DNA of 64,000 bases from assembly GCF_932526225.1 (NCBI RefSeq), contig NC_064045.1, forward strand, positions 10,258,022-10,322,021, written 5' to 3'. This DNA comes from Nematostella vectensis (Eukaryota > Cnidaria > Anthozoa > Actiniaria > Edwardsiidae). The notes under the pieces were generated by a model. It ran no database searches. It had not been told where the DNA came from and saw only the letters and a program-made list of their open reading frames with translations. Position numbers and translations under genes: made by a program. Shown here one piece after another: positions 1 to 10,535 of this stretch. Each line of letters opens with the position of its first letter. The first letter of the stretch is position 1.

Positions 1-1098
1 ACCATCGTGGTTGAGGTCAGAAAACTTAGGCTCTGTCATAACAAGGTTATCAAGGATGCGAATGAATCCAGTTTTGGGGTCGGGATGGAATGAACCCCAT
101 GGAGCGCCAGAGGTTTTGGGGCCAGAGCTAGTTGCATGTCTTAACAAGTCCTTAACCTCAATTGCCCACAAAGATCCAGTTTTCTTTGTTGCATCTTTTG
201 AGCCAATAAGGACAAACTGCTTGTAGAAGAACACTTCCTGGACAAGCAGCAAAATAGTTCCATTCACATGCCCGGGAATCTTTACACTCCTACCAATCTG
301 TTGTCCAGTTTTTCCAGACAGAATACTTAGGGTTCCTTTAAATTGTATAGTATATCCCTCAGTGTCCTTTGCTCGCGTAGTAACAGGACTATTCCTAGCA
401 ATAACAATATCCCTGGTACCATCATTATTGACATCATATATTCTTCTGAATGAAAGCACTTTCCACATATCGTTGTCTGCCCATTTTGGTTTTCCAGTGT
501 AGGAATCTATAGAGTGGAGGATTGACGGAGATTCTAGAACTAGACATCTTGGGAGTATGTTATTTTGAAGTTCTTGGTTCTGACAGACAAGTAAAGATAA
601 TGAGCCATTGTATTTGGAACTCCAAAGTTTTTTGCCATCACAGCTACTCAATGACATCAATTCAAATGAAGCCTTTGATAGTGTAGTCTTTGATCCATTA
701 GAAAATAATGGCCTTTTGATAACACTAAGTACAACGTCTGTGCCTCCAATCTTAACACCCTCGATTTCTCTTAGTAGATGTGGGACCAGACCAGTAAAGT
801 TGACAGACCATGTATTTTTTAACTCACATTTGCGATTACTGCAACTTTCTCTATGACAAGGGATAAGAAATGCAAAGGCAAATATGGTGAAAATACAGAG
901 TAGTAATGCACCAACAAAACAAACCCTGCGTTGAAATGACAGTGGATTGTCTTCTTTTCCTTCCTCATTTTCTTCAATCATTGTTGTGTTCTCAACAGTG
1001 TTTTCAACATCAGTGTCACTGTCTTCAAAATCTGCATAATCGTTAAGACTTTCATCTGGTGATGGTGATTTGGAAATTGTGCTTTTTGATATCTGCAT
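1..1098 (-). CDS. FAM234: FAM234-like (ITFG3-like) type II membrane protein, N-terminal part
   Basis: The minus strand is open for 366 codons from an ATG at 1098 to the left edge with no stop, so the 3' part is missing. The first 58 residues are acidic and Ser/Thr-rich (cytoplasmic tail). One hydrophobic segment follows at about residues 59-80, ending in LIPCH, then an extracellular region with many N-x-S/T sites. Two FG-GAP/Ca-binding-like loops are visible: DVNNDGTRDIVIARN at about 222-236 and DLNHDG at the window edge. A GTLSILSGKTGQQIGR segment resembles the beta-propeller repeats of FAM234A/B. That layout (short tail, one membrane span, large FG-GAP ectodomain) is the FAM234 layout. The molecular function of the family is poorly known. 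No intron is seen in the part present. Assignment to A or B is not possible. Confidence 0.85.
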   Translation of the reverse strand, partial: MQISKSTISKSPSPDESLNDYADFEDSDTDVENTVENTTMIEENEEGKEDNPLSFQRRVCFVGALLLCIFTIFAFAFLIPCHRESCSNRKCELKNTWSVNFTGLVPHLLREIEGVKIGGTDVVLSVIKRPLFSNGSKTTLSKASFELMSLSSCDGKKLWSSKYNGSLSLLVCQNQELQNNILPRCLVLESPSILHSIDSYTGKPKWADNDMWKVLSFRRIYDVNNDGTRDIVIARNSPVTTRAKDTEGYTIQFKGTLSILSGKTGQQIGRSVKIPGHVNGTILLLVQEVFFYKQFVLIGSKDATKKTGSLWAIEVKDLLRHATSSGPKTSGAPWGSFHPDPKTGFIRILDNLVMTEPKFSDLNHDG

Positions 1099-2410
1099 TT
1101 CCAGAACGTTCTTAGCTTTACTTACTTAACTTTCCATAATTTATGCAAAAGCTCTTGAAAATATTCAAGATGTTTTCTAATTGAATAGGAAAAGGTGGTA
1201 AAAAAATCTGATAAAAATATTGAGGCTTACTCCTAGGCCAATAAAAGATTAGTTGAAGCAATGAAAGCCAAAACTTAAAGAGGTAATAGCTTGCTGATGA
1301 GAAAACAAATCAGTATATATTCAAAAAGCAAATTAATAGTTTTTTTGCGAGAAATAAAAAAAATCATAGCAGGTTATCCAATTTTCGAGAAAAAAATCGT
1401 CCCAAGCACTTGTTGGCGACTAGCGCCGCTCTTTTGACAAGCACCGTTCAAACGAATTTGCGGTTTTTACAAATTGATTTAAATATTAAATTCTTCTATT
1501 TCTTTGGATTTTTCCTGCATTACCCTTTTCTTCGTTATTCTTTGTTGCTTGGCTCGTGTTTTATGTCCAAGACTTATAATTTCTGTGTCGCCAGACTTGT
1601 TTTCGGTGGGATACTTTCTCACTGTGAAGAGCGCATTTCTCGTCGAGGAGACGCGAACGATTACCAGATAAGTCAGATTTCTTGGGAATTATACCTTCAT
1701 GGAACAGCTGTTTTTTTCTCTTTTAACCTCTAATTATTCGCTTAACAAGGACTAATGGCTGCCCCCGCAAAGAATGGCTTTTAAAAAGCTATAATGCTGA
1801 ACACTAAACTGAAAAGTTAATGTCTTTCTTCGGGACAAATTTGTCATCCACCACTTGATCTTCGAGAACGCACCGGCTTCAATTAGAAATTGAAATTGGA
1901 TGCTTAAGTGTGAAGAAATCCGGCGAAGAGTGACAGATGGTAGAAAAAAAGGCGTCTTGCAGCAATTCTTTCAGTTGAGAAGACTTGAAGGCTACAGAAT
2001 TATTTCCAGTCGTTCGCCGAAATATTTTCAGATTTATTTTCGCAATAGGCAAAGCCGCTGACTTCTCTTGAGCCTCAAAAGGGGGGAGGGGAGGGCAAAA
2101 GCAACAAGAAAGTGCGTAGAAACCCGCTCGTAAGGCCTAACAGGATTGGCTAGATTACCTCATTGTTCTATTGTAAACAATACGATCCGGCGAAGAGTAA
2201 CTCTCCGCCTGATCGAGTACGACTCATGGATAATACGACGTTTGAACTTAGTCTTTAGGTTATAATTTTTGGGATAAGGGAGCGGTCATTAATTACTTGG
2301 GGCGGCAATTTTGCAAAACCCTGGCCTCAAAAATTTCGCCCCCTCCCCACTCAAACCCAAGCCCCAAAAATCGTGACCTCCCCCCTAGACCGGACGCCAA
2401 AAAATTTGCA
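1099..2410. other. Intergenic, 5' flank of the FAM234-like gene
   Basis: AT-rich DNA holding the likely promoter and 5' UTR of the minus-strand gene on its left. Short open frames here show no protein-family character. No clear repeat or RNA gene was seen. Confidence 0.5.
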
Positions 2411-2506
2411 CACAGGTCCCCCAAGCTAATAGTCGTATTTTACGTGTCTCATTCACTGTAAATATATAGTGCGTTACAATAAGAAAAAAATTGGGACAAA
2501 AAATAT

Positions 2507-3097
2507 GATAAAATACCTTCAATCTGGACCGCAAGAAGTCACGGGAGGGCGAGACAAGGAGAGCGAGCCTATAGACAGGTCTGCGGGCAGCGTGGGAGGA
2601 ACATTACCGTAACAATGGCAATATCACCAATCAATGGTCTTGTATTCCACTCGGCAATTATTGGTGGCATGAACGCACAGCGGTTCAGTGACTTTCTTAC
2701 GCAGGCTAGACTTAATCTCGACCCGGACGAGATGGTAATATTTATTTACGATGGAGCGCAACCACATCGCAACCCTGCGATACCCGGGCCAAATACAGAG
2801 CTGAAAATGCTACCACCCTACAGCCCCTTTTTGAACATTGTGGAGCAGGCAATAAGCTCTCTTAAAGCGGCTATAAAAGCTGACATCCCAAGGCCAGAAG
2901 TACAAGCCCGGATAGGAGATAGGGGTGCGGCTAGAGACCAAGAAGGCCTTGCATTGGGAGTTTTCCGTACGCGTTTGCTTTTGCAAGCGTTGCAGCGAAA
3001 TATTGGTACTATAACCCCTGCTAAATGCGCTCAGTGGTACCGATTCATGCAAACATATTTACCACGATGTCTGAATGGTGAGGTGATCGAGGGCTAA
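2507..3097 (+). pseudogene. DDE superfamily transposase remnant (catalytic domain)
   Basis: The reading frame is open upstream of the first ATG (2615). Translation back to 2507 gives recognisable catalytic-domain sequence (IWTARSHGRARQGERAYRQ). The visible motifs are a probable first Asp at 2507, a second Asp in IFIYDGAQPHRNPAIPG, and an acidic third residue in PPYSPFLNIVEQAISSLK. This is the order of a DDE/D endonuclease. The first motif looks degenerate (DKIPSIW, one residue shorter than the usual D-E-x-x-F-N-x-W pattern), and no helix-turn-helix N-terminus precedes it. I read it as a decayed transposase. It lies inside a 21-bp terminal-inverted-repeat element in the sense direction. Confidence 0.8.
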
Positions 3098-3109
3098 TGC
3101 AAAGTGCAG

Positions 3110-3597
3110 CGAAATGCTCTATGTAGAACTTTAAAATGACTCACCTTTATTGAAATAGATTTTTCGTTATTAAATGTAAAGAACGCGCAAATGCTTGTAC
3201 AAACCCAGTAATGTATGTCATATTCGTGTGAATGACTGTCTATAAATGCTATTGAATTTCACTCTTTGTTATAAAGATTATAATAAATATTGTTATAATA
3301 AATATGTGTTGCACACAGTTGACTGTCAATTCGCCTAATTGTTTATCGATTTTTTGTTAATGGTCGAATGAAAACGCAGATGAACGTATATTTTTCGCCT
3401 TTGAATGACGAAAGGCGCGAATGACTGTCGATTTTTGCGATTGAATGTTACTGGCGATGTAAATATCGCTAATGAAATTTGTGTTCACGCTAATGAGCGC
3501 TTTATGACGAAAATGAATGTATATTCGCGTTATTAATCGTAAATTACCGCAAATGAATGTAGATTTCTTGGTAATGAACAGCAAAAGGTGTACAACA
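3110..3597. repeat. Degenerate subterminal repeats inside the DDE element
   Basis: The non-coding half of the transposon repeats a loose motif of the form aatgaatgtagatttNcgc about every 26-30 bp, in diverged copies up to the right terminal repeat. Short related words also occur just inside the left end. Such arrays can be transposase-binding sites. That role is inferred. Confidence 0.5.
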
Positions 3598-3618
3598 TAT
3601 TAGCTTGGGGGACCTGTG

Positions 3619-4103
3619 ATCAGCTACGTTGAGTTTGGTCGCGCGCGCGAGTGACGTGAGGCTGCACGCGCAAATTGCAGTTAGGGAGAATATTTTTTAT
3701 CCATCATTCGTTTTTGTTTGTTTTGTTTGTTTAACATAAGAATTGCAAGCTAGAAAGTCGTAGGTAGGGTCGTTGGGTTCATATTAAAGAAGAGAGCAAC
3801 CAAAGTCAAAGCACCGAAGAGAGAACATAGCTTTTTGTCTGAGACTGCGCCTGCATATTCCTTGTAGAATCCTGAAAGAAGCAGCTGCTGAGTGAGGTTG
3901 CGATATTCATAGATCCGACGCGCGCACGAATATCCAATCAGAAAGCAGCAAATAGAAGCCAGCGAAGTGCAACCCAAATGTCCCACAAATTGTACAACAT
4001 GTCGGATGAGGTCTGTGAATCCTGCTCGGGTCTATCTAAAACATAGACGTTTATAGGGGTTTTCCTGCGACTTGGGAAATAAAACACGGTCACCTAACAT
4101 GAT
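3619..4103. other. Intergenic spacer
   Basis: No convincing coding potential or repeat structure was recognised between the DDE element and the inverted-repeat element to its right. Confidence 0.4.
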
Positions 4104-6196
4104 GGAAACCAAGAGACCATGATATAAGAGAACGAATCCCCGTGGCCCATGATGCCGTCCACGGAAGCTATTTTTAGATTGCGTGAGCTTGTCAATCATA
4201 GCATCCATATATGGTTCATCGCGCCATATTTGGTTACGGGCACCTCACGGGCTAGTACATTTTCACAATTTTTTTCCCTCTGCACTTCTTGACTTCGTTC
4301 GCTACCTTTTTTATCCTTTTAGCTGCTTCTCATAGCTCATGATTAAAATGCTACTTGTAGGGTGGTGTCCTGGTATCTGTTAAAGTTATCTAATGTTAAG
4401 TTATCTAAATGTTATATAAATAATTATAAATATCGGGAAGACGTCGGGGAGACGGCGAATTTGGAGTTCATTCAAGATGCATCAGGCTGACTCCTTAAAA
4501 GCTCTTTTTCTCTTCAATATGGTGAGATGGAAAACCTAGGCATTCTCAGTCTATGTTATGTATTTAAATACAAGAAGGCCTTTATTTTTCTTTGATGTAC
4601 TTCAATTCTTCACGCAAATGTCCAGAAATCATGTCACGCAAGAAACCCTTGTTACCTTAACCCATTGGCTCCTGGCTATTTTTGAGCTGAATTTACAAAA
4701 AACAGACTGAAAACAGATACCTCCCCCCTATTCTGAGTTTTATACAGCCCGTCAAAGTCAAACACAGCTGCACCTAGTCAGCGGTATCCAAGCTTTCCAA
4801 CAGTGCTTTGCGGTCCCCACTTTTAATCCCTCGTCGTTGTGCTGAAGCCAGCACAGGTTGATGGTTGCTTGTATTTTTCATCAAAAATACAGCTATGAGC
4901 ATATTAGGAGAGTGTCTCAGGACATCATGAAGTCTTTTGGGGCATAATTGAGTGCTTTGCTTATGAATATTTGCATGCAAAGGTGGATTCATGATGATTT
5001 TTTCTTGTTTGGCTTTGCCTGGATGAGAAAGTAATTTTCTAATGAATCACCACAGCTCCCCTAAATGCTGTCTTTTCTGAAACCAAATTGATTGCAAAAT
5101 TGTTTACACTGCTATTCTGGGTCTGTATGAGCTGGAATTGATTTGTTTGGCTTCGGGGTGAAAAGACTTCTAAAAAACCATCTGACTTTGGGGAGAGGAG
5201 TGTTGACTGGCCCTCCCCTCGTGAATTTTTCCCTGGATCTCCCAGAATGCTTTTCAATCCGTAAAGGCATCTTCGTGGTTTTACAAGCCTTCAAGGAGTG
5301 GACATTGTGTTTTGAGGCCATGGAAATGAACCTGGAGGATCAGAATAAAGGTATCTATTTGTGTCTTGAACTGTGTTTGCTGATCTCTCTACCTTGTGTT
5401 GTATTTTGAGCGTTTTATTGAGAGGGGTGATTCTGCTTTTCTTTCCTTGTTCGGTTTGAATTTTTTCAAAGAACCTGTGCTATTATTTGGCTTAAGAGTA
5501 GTTGCCAACACCTTGGTTGGATGCATATCTTCATTTATCCCTTAGACTGATGCCTGAGTATCTTCATCTTGTTGTGTTTAGTTTGCATTTATGATTTTTT
5601 TGGGTTGTGGGTACTTCCCAAAGCCGGTACAGGCCGGTTGAGGGGTCAATGTGTTAATAAGATTTACTTCATTATGGAGACTTGAAATCTTTTATTTGTG
5701 AAATACCTGTCTTAATAACCACAATATCGGTATGAATGTAATGGTATTAAGTTCTGGATGTATCTTTTTCATTAAAAGGGAATTGGAAGATAATTGTGTG
5801 TTGTAAACACAGATTTATGATTGATTGTTGTTTTATAATTTGCGAATCACCCGTGAAAACTTTTACTGGGGAAGTTGATCCCGGCGCCTAAAATCACGCA
5901 CTCTATGCATTTCAATGTCCGAGAAACGGTTGATTGGATCCAGCGTACTCTATGGAAAATCATTTTCACAGCGTTTGTAAAAAAGGATGATTTTCGGTCA
6001 AAGAGATTTCCCTAACATCCTTTGCCGGTTCACATCGCGCGTTTGACTCATGTTGCTAGGAAACGTGAGCGCTAACCAATCAGAGGCGTATCTAAAAATA
6101 ACTGCTTGTTCTAAAAATAGCTTCACGGACGTCATCATTTGAACATACCCTAGTACGGGGGATTCGTTCTCTTACATCATGGTCTCTTGTGGAAAC
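4104..6196. mobile_element. Large inverted-repeat-bounded element (about 2.1 kb)
   Basis: The left arm (about 4104-4175, containing gagaccatgatataagagaa) recurs reverse-complemented at about 6110-6196, with several mismatches over about 70-85 bp. Both arms end inward at a gctatttttag word. No transposase is seen between them. The interior includes a separate TTAA-flanked element (4661-5653), so this looks like an outer non-autonomous transposon carrying a nested insertion. Confidence 0.6.
4661..5653. mobile_element. piggyBac-like non-autonomous element with TTAA target duplication
   Basis: The segment is flanked on both sides by TTAA (4657-4660 and 5654-5657). Its left end CCCATTGGCTCCT and the reverse complement of its right end CACATTGACCCCT match at 10 of 13 positions. 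TTAA duplication and C-rich short inverted ends are the hallmark of piggyBac elements. No transposase frame is present. The open frame at 5143-5409 has no recognisable similarity. It sits inside a larger inverted-repeat element. Confidence 0.6.
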
Positions 6197-6643
6197 TTGA
6201 TTTGCTGTCCAAGCTCGGTGAAAATCTTGTAGAAAAGCATAGAAATAGATAGTTACAAGTTTGGTTGTTGAATAGAATTGGCACGAATCCAGCCCGAAAT
6301 ACGAAAACTTAGATATGATAAGATAAAGCGGTGCTCTTTTCGGTAGGTACTATGTGTTTATGTGCTTTCTAAGCTATTTTTGTCAACTTGCAGTGATTTA
6401 AGTGCGGGGAAAAGTAGAAGAGAATGCCGAATTCGGTGTTTACGCCTGACTATTAACTACAAGTTTTATCGGCAAACGTCAAGATTTATAGCAAAATTGA
6501 AGTAACCTAGGATAATATCAAACACAAGGTAGGACTTACACTGTTCTTGTATGTGGTTTGTTTGCTTTTTATTATTTTCTTCGTAGAAATTGTAACGTGT
6601 TTTTCTGCAATTTGAGTCCCAACTCGACACTAAAAGTGGCCGG

Positions 6644-6874
6644 TCAAAGAAAACAGGACTCCTCGACAACAAGCAATCCGATCTTATCATCATGGATTTT
6701 TCAAAAGCCTTCGATGTCGTACCCCACCAGCGGCTCCTTACTAAACTGGATTTGTACGGATATAGAGAACAGTCTGTTGTTCTGGATGGGGCGACATCGG
6801 CTGCTGTACACGTTTCTTCTGGGGTACCTCAGGCACTGTACTTGGACCCCTTTAATGACAACCCAAACAATTGA
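6644..6874 (+). pseudogene. Non-LTR retrotransposon reverse transcriptase fragment
   Basis: The translated frame reads DLIIMDFSKAFDVVPHQRLL then TKLDLYGY, the classic RT block of CR1/L2/Jockey-type LINEs (DFSKAFDxVPHxxLLxKL). A short tail with VHVSSGVPQ follows, normally found about 60 residues further on. The intervening block is missing and the frame ends at 6874, without the YxDD block. It is a short, internally deleted, dead fragment on the plus strand. Confidence 0.85.
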
Positions 6875-7029
6875 ATCGAGTCGATTGTTTCATCTTCACT
6901 TACATGCATTTGCATCGCGCACCCCTCTTTGCCCCCCCCCCCCCCTCCCCAGCCAATCCTGAACATTTATGCGATGGGACATTGGTATTTGTATTAATTA
7001 ACACAAAAATCTCTATAAAAACAAACACT

Positions 7030-7330
7030 GCCACATTTCTATCTGATATTAAGATGAGAGCCAAGTCCACGCCCTTGCTTTTCCGCTTAGTCTCTTCTTG
7101 TGCTATCATCTCCTCTATCACGATCAAGAACAATCTTCCCTCTAAAAACAATCACTCTGCCTTTGTTCCTGGTGTAATGAGAGCCAAGTCACGTTTGATT
7201 ACGTTGAATTTTCGTTTAGATTATTCTAGTAATACCATCTCTTCTATAGCGGAACAAGACAATCTTTCGTTCTAAAAACAAACACATTAAAGTTCCCTGT
7301 GCCATCGGAGTGCAACCAAGTCCCTTGTTT
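7030..7330. repeat. Diverged 130-bp direct repeats, inverted partner at 9960-10240
   Basis: Two or more units begin with a word like gatgagagccaagtcc and contain a tattctagtaataccatctc-type segment. The reverse complement, with the same repeat order, occurs at about 9960-10240. The two blocks face each other across 2.6 kb, like the arms of a larger composite element. Confidence 0.6.
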
Positions 7331-7524
7331 AAGACGAGTCGAAAAGGTTTCTCTAACCCTTGCAGAGGTGGCGATATATGAATGACGGGGGTACGACATA
7401 TATTTTTGGGGAGGGTTAAAATGTTCTGACAAATTCTGAATCACCATTGCTGTTTAATCTCAGTAAATTTTGGGCGTAGTTTACAGTGTCGTTAGTATAG
7501 AAACTGGAAACAGAAGGAAAGTTG

Positions 7525-7890
7525 GCGCGACAATTTCCAACAGCTAATTCGCTTTCTGGATTCCGTCATGCAAAATCCTTGAAGTTCTCATTGGCCAGCA
7601 CTGAAATGGTTTCCAATCACACCACCTTTGTGCAATAAACTGACCAATCAAAAACCACAAAATGTAGATTCAGTTAGTTTTAATGACGGAAGTCTCAAGG
7701 TAACCTGGATACCAGAGAGAGCCTCCAGACTTCTCGTTCAGTGACGCTCGTCGCGGCATTTTGGCTGAACGTCATTGGACGAGAGAAGACTGGAGGCTCT
7801 GGTACCCAGGGTAGCCTGAAGTAGCCTGAAGGCGGTTTAGTATTTGGAAATAATTGACGAGAGTTCGTAGCATATTGTAAATCGCAGTTA
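7525..7890. repeat. Dispersed repeat copy split by a hairpin MITE
   Basis: Sequence around 7540-7690 (aaaatccttgaagttctcat, attggccagcactgaaatgg) and 7835-7890 (attgacgagagttcgtagca) matches a repeat at 22855-23090. The copy there lacks the intervening 7701-7830 block. The second copy gives the uninterrupted arrangement, so the hairpin appears to have inserted here. Confidence 0.65.
7701..7830. mobile_element. Hairpin MITE
   Basis: The two halves are near-perfect inverted copies: cctggataccagagagagcc on the left and ggctctggtacccagggtag on the right, around a short loop. There is no coding capacity. It interrupts a dispersed repeat whose uninterrupted copy lies at 22855-23090. Confidence 0.75.
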
Positions 7891-8174
7891 GTTCAGTCAC
7901 GCAGTAAGTTCAGTCACGCAGTTAGTTCAGTAACGCAGTAAGTTCAGTCACGCAGTAAGTTCAGTCACGCAGTTAGTTCTGTCACGCAGTTAGTTCAGTC
8001 ACGCAGTAAGTTCAGTCACGCAGTAAGTTCAGTCACGCAGTAAGTTCAGTCACGCAGTAAGTTCAGTCACGCAGTAAGTTCAGTCACGCAGTTAGTTCAG
8101 TCACGCAGTTAGTTCAGTCACCCAGTAAGTTCAGTCACGCAGTAAGTTCAGTCACGCAGTTAGTTCAGTCACGA
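7887..8174. repeat. 17-bp tandem repeat (about 17 copies)
   Basis: The unit agttcagtcacgcagta (with a t/a alternation near its end) repeats with very few changes. The array begins exactly where the dispersed repeat ends in aaatcgcagttagttcag, so it probably grew from that repeat's end. Confidence 0.95.
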
Positions 8175-9017
8175 CAACAAGGATTTTGAGTTGGGGGTCT
8201 CTAATACCGCAAAGAATTCAGTTCTTTATTTTATACCTGGGCCAGGGATGCACACTATTATGTTATCTTTCAACGATTGTCCGAAAAAGACCGTCCCAAA
8301 GCTTACTAATACCGTAAAGAATTCAGATCTTTATTTTATACCTAGGCCTCCTGCCTGGGGCTTATTCCGGGTACAAAGGTTGTATTTAACTCATTTAAAA
8401 CTCTCACGCCCTCTAGTGCCGTATGGGGACTTGGAAGCCTTTCAAAGTACCTCCCGACATGGATCGCAAACAGCGCCAGCATTGCTCAGTGAGCAGTCTT
8501 TCTTGAAAACAGATGAAATTATATAGTAGCCACGATAACCACCCAGGTTTATCAAACAGTTAAATGATACATCTATTTCAAAAACTTGAGTGCAAATACT
8601 AATGATTGGCAAATGGCAGCTCTGTGAACCCCTCCCCAAAACAATATCTCTGTATTTTTTTACTTCTGTGTTCAGCGTACATCGTGGTTACTTTTTACGA
8701 AACGCTTTCTTATAAAAATGTCATGAAAACCCCAAGCGACATGACTACTAACGATGTATACATTTTATAAACTTTATTTTATAGAATGGTAAAAATTACA
8801 ACAGTAAGCATAAAAACACGTTGACTTGTATATAAATCGGTGTGATGGCTGTGCTACCCTGGCTATACAATAAATGCGATGCAATGTTTCTGTAAACAAT
8901 TATATTTATTTTGGAATCTGTCTCTTAAACCTTTTCCCCAAAGGACTATAGTTCGTCAATAAATCAGTGATGTGTTTTGTGATAAGCCTAGAGGTTTCTG
9001 CAAGCGACAAAGGTGTT
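8175..9017. other. Non-coding spacer
   Basis: AT-rich sequence with two near-identical words (accgcaaagaattcagttct and accgtaaagaattcagatct, about 100 bp apart) and no supported gene. Confidence 0.4.
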
Positions 9018-9417
9018 TATGAAATTAGTGGTTTACGTTCGTTACGTTGTGGTCTCATGGTTTACAGTAACATCTACATATTTGATTTGCAGCATCTTTC
9101 GACATAAACATGTAAACATATGGGATTGAAATAAGTCGTTCACTCTAATACGAAATAAAATCGTAAAAGTCTCAATTAAATTCTGACCTGACGGTGGAGT
9201 CTTAAATATAGTCTGGGTGAAGTTTACAAGCCATTTTGGGCCGGTTTTTCTAGAGTAGAACAACGTAACTCTCTAAATACCGGCCAAATGGCTTGAAACC
9301 TCACCCAGACTATATTTAAGACTCCACTGTCAGGTCAGAATATTATTGCGAGTTTCAATTCCATATCTTTACTGTAAACCATGACACACACACACGTAAC
9401 GTAAACCACTATAATTT
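9018..9417. repeat. About 400-bp imperfect palindrome
   Basis: The inner arms, about 60 bp, pair 9182-9245 with 9280-9344 (ctgacctgacggtggagtct against agactccactgtcaggtcag). Outer arms continue: gtggtttacgttcgttacgt on the left pairs with acgtaacgtaaaccac on the right, and atggtttacagtaa with ttactgtaaaccat. Probably a palindromic MITE. No coding capacity. Confidence 0.8.
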
Positions 9418-9959
9418 ATTCATACACACAGTGAGCTTGGGTTACCTGTGCAGGCGCGGTGAGTTGGTTACCGCTGTTTTCACTTGGCTTTACAAGTGTT
9501 CTTGCGCTGTATGACTCACATTAATCATTATCGCTGGATCACCATCAAGAAGTAATTACTTTATCGAGTTTAAGTTGCCTTAGCCTTTATTGTATAAACA
9601 AAACTCACTTTCCTACGTAGTAACGCCAAAAAGGAAAAGATTACGTTGAAAGCCCCACCTGAAAGGTTCACTGCCAAAGATTGGGGATCGTGTAAATTTA
9701 CCATATTGTTTAACCCATAGAGTTTAACTGTGCCACACCGCGTTAAAAAGCCAACAATCAATTATCTATCTTTTTCAAATATTTAGAGAATGTTTACGTA
9801 ATTTTGCAGGAATTCGTGTTTACTATTTGCAAGTCGCCATTTTGATAAATTGGCCCGGACCCTTACACTTGCTTCCCGCGCGCCTTAGAAAAACGATAGC
9901 CATTGATTGATACTGCCCGCCAAATATAGGTCTAATCTAAGACAAATCTAAGAGGGAAT

Positions 9960-10240
9960 TTTACGTTAACGGGACTTGGCTCTCACCTCATATCAGAAAG
10001 GAAAGCGGAGTGTGAATTTAAGAACGCAAAATTGTTTTGAGCCGTGATAGAAGAGATGATATTACAAGAAGAAATTTAGCGGAAATACAAGGGCGTTCAC
10101 GGAACTTAACTCTCACTTCAAATCAGAAAGGAAAGTGGGAGTGTTTGTATACCGAAATATTATTTTGATTCGTGGTAAAAGAAATGATATTACAAGAAGA
10201 AACTTAGCGGAAATACAAGGGCGTTAACGGGACTTGGCCC
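9960..10240. repeat. 130-bp tandem repeats, inverted partner of 7030-7330
   Basis: Two full units and part of a third are anchored on cgggacttggctctcac, atcagaaaggaaag and gatgatattacaagaagaaa. In reverse complement they match the block at 7030-7330. Divergence between the units is about 10-20 percent by eye. Confidence 0.7.
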
Positions 10241-10245
10241 TCAAA

Positions 10246-10535
10246 GGCCTGGCTAAACTAGGAGACTTGCCGTGCGACATGTAGCGTGCGACATGTTTTT
10301 TAGTTTAGCCATCGGAGTGCGCGCCAAATCTTGTAGCAACGACAACGAAATGTTTCTCGTATAGTTGAGCAACATTTTCGTGTCGCGCTCTACAAAATTT
10401 TGTCGCGCACTACATGTTTTTGATAGTGGCTAAACAAGCAAAGCCTTGGGCGCCAAAAACAAAGCTCCCCGTAACACCAAGGAATACCCGACATGTTGCA
10501 CGCTCATGTCGCGCTCGACATGTCGCCAGGCCTTA
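10246..10535. mobile_element. MITE with aaggcctgg terminal inverted repeats
   Basis: The element starts with aaggcctggc and ends with gccaggcctt. The interior has repeated gcgacatgt / gtcgcgct words in both orientations. No coding capacity. The ends and the roughly 290-bp length resemble hAT-like MITEs, but no target duplication was resolved. Confidence 0.65.

Larger units (their letters stand above)
2411..3618 (+). mobile_element. DDE DNA transposon with 21-bp terminal inverted repeats
   Basis: Positions 2411-2431 (CACAGGTCCCCCAAGCTAAT then A) are the exact reverse complement of 3598-3618. The roughly 1.2-kb element between them encodes a DDE-type transposase remnant in its first half. Its second half holds degenerate short repeats. 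I could not identify a target-site duplication: the flanks (ttgca and atcag) do not match, so the superfamily is not fixed by its ends. The transposase resembles the DDE_3/Tc1-mariner-like endonucleases common in cnidarian genomes. It is probably non-autonomous now because the protein lacks its N-terminal DNA-binding part. Confidence 0.8.

Noticed and set aside
2810-3052. 80-aa minus-strand frame
   Set aside because: Antisense shadow of the DDE transposase remnant.
5143-5409. 88-aa open frame
   Set aside because: Lies inside the TTAA-flanked non-autonomous element and shows no recognisable protein features.
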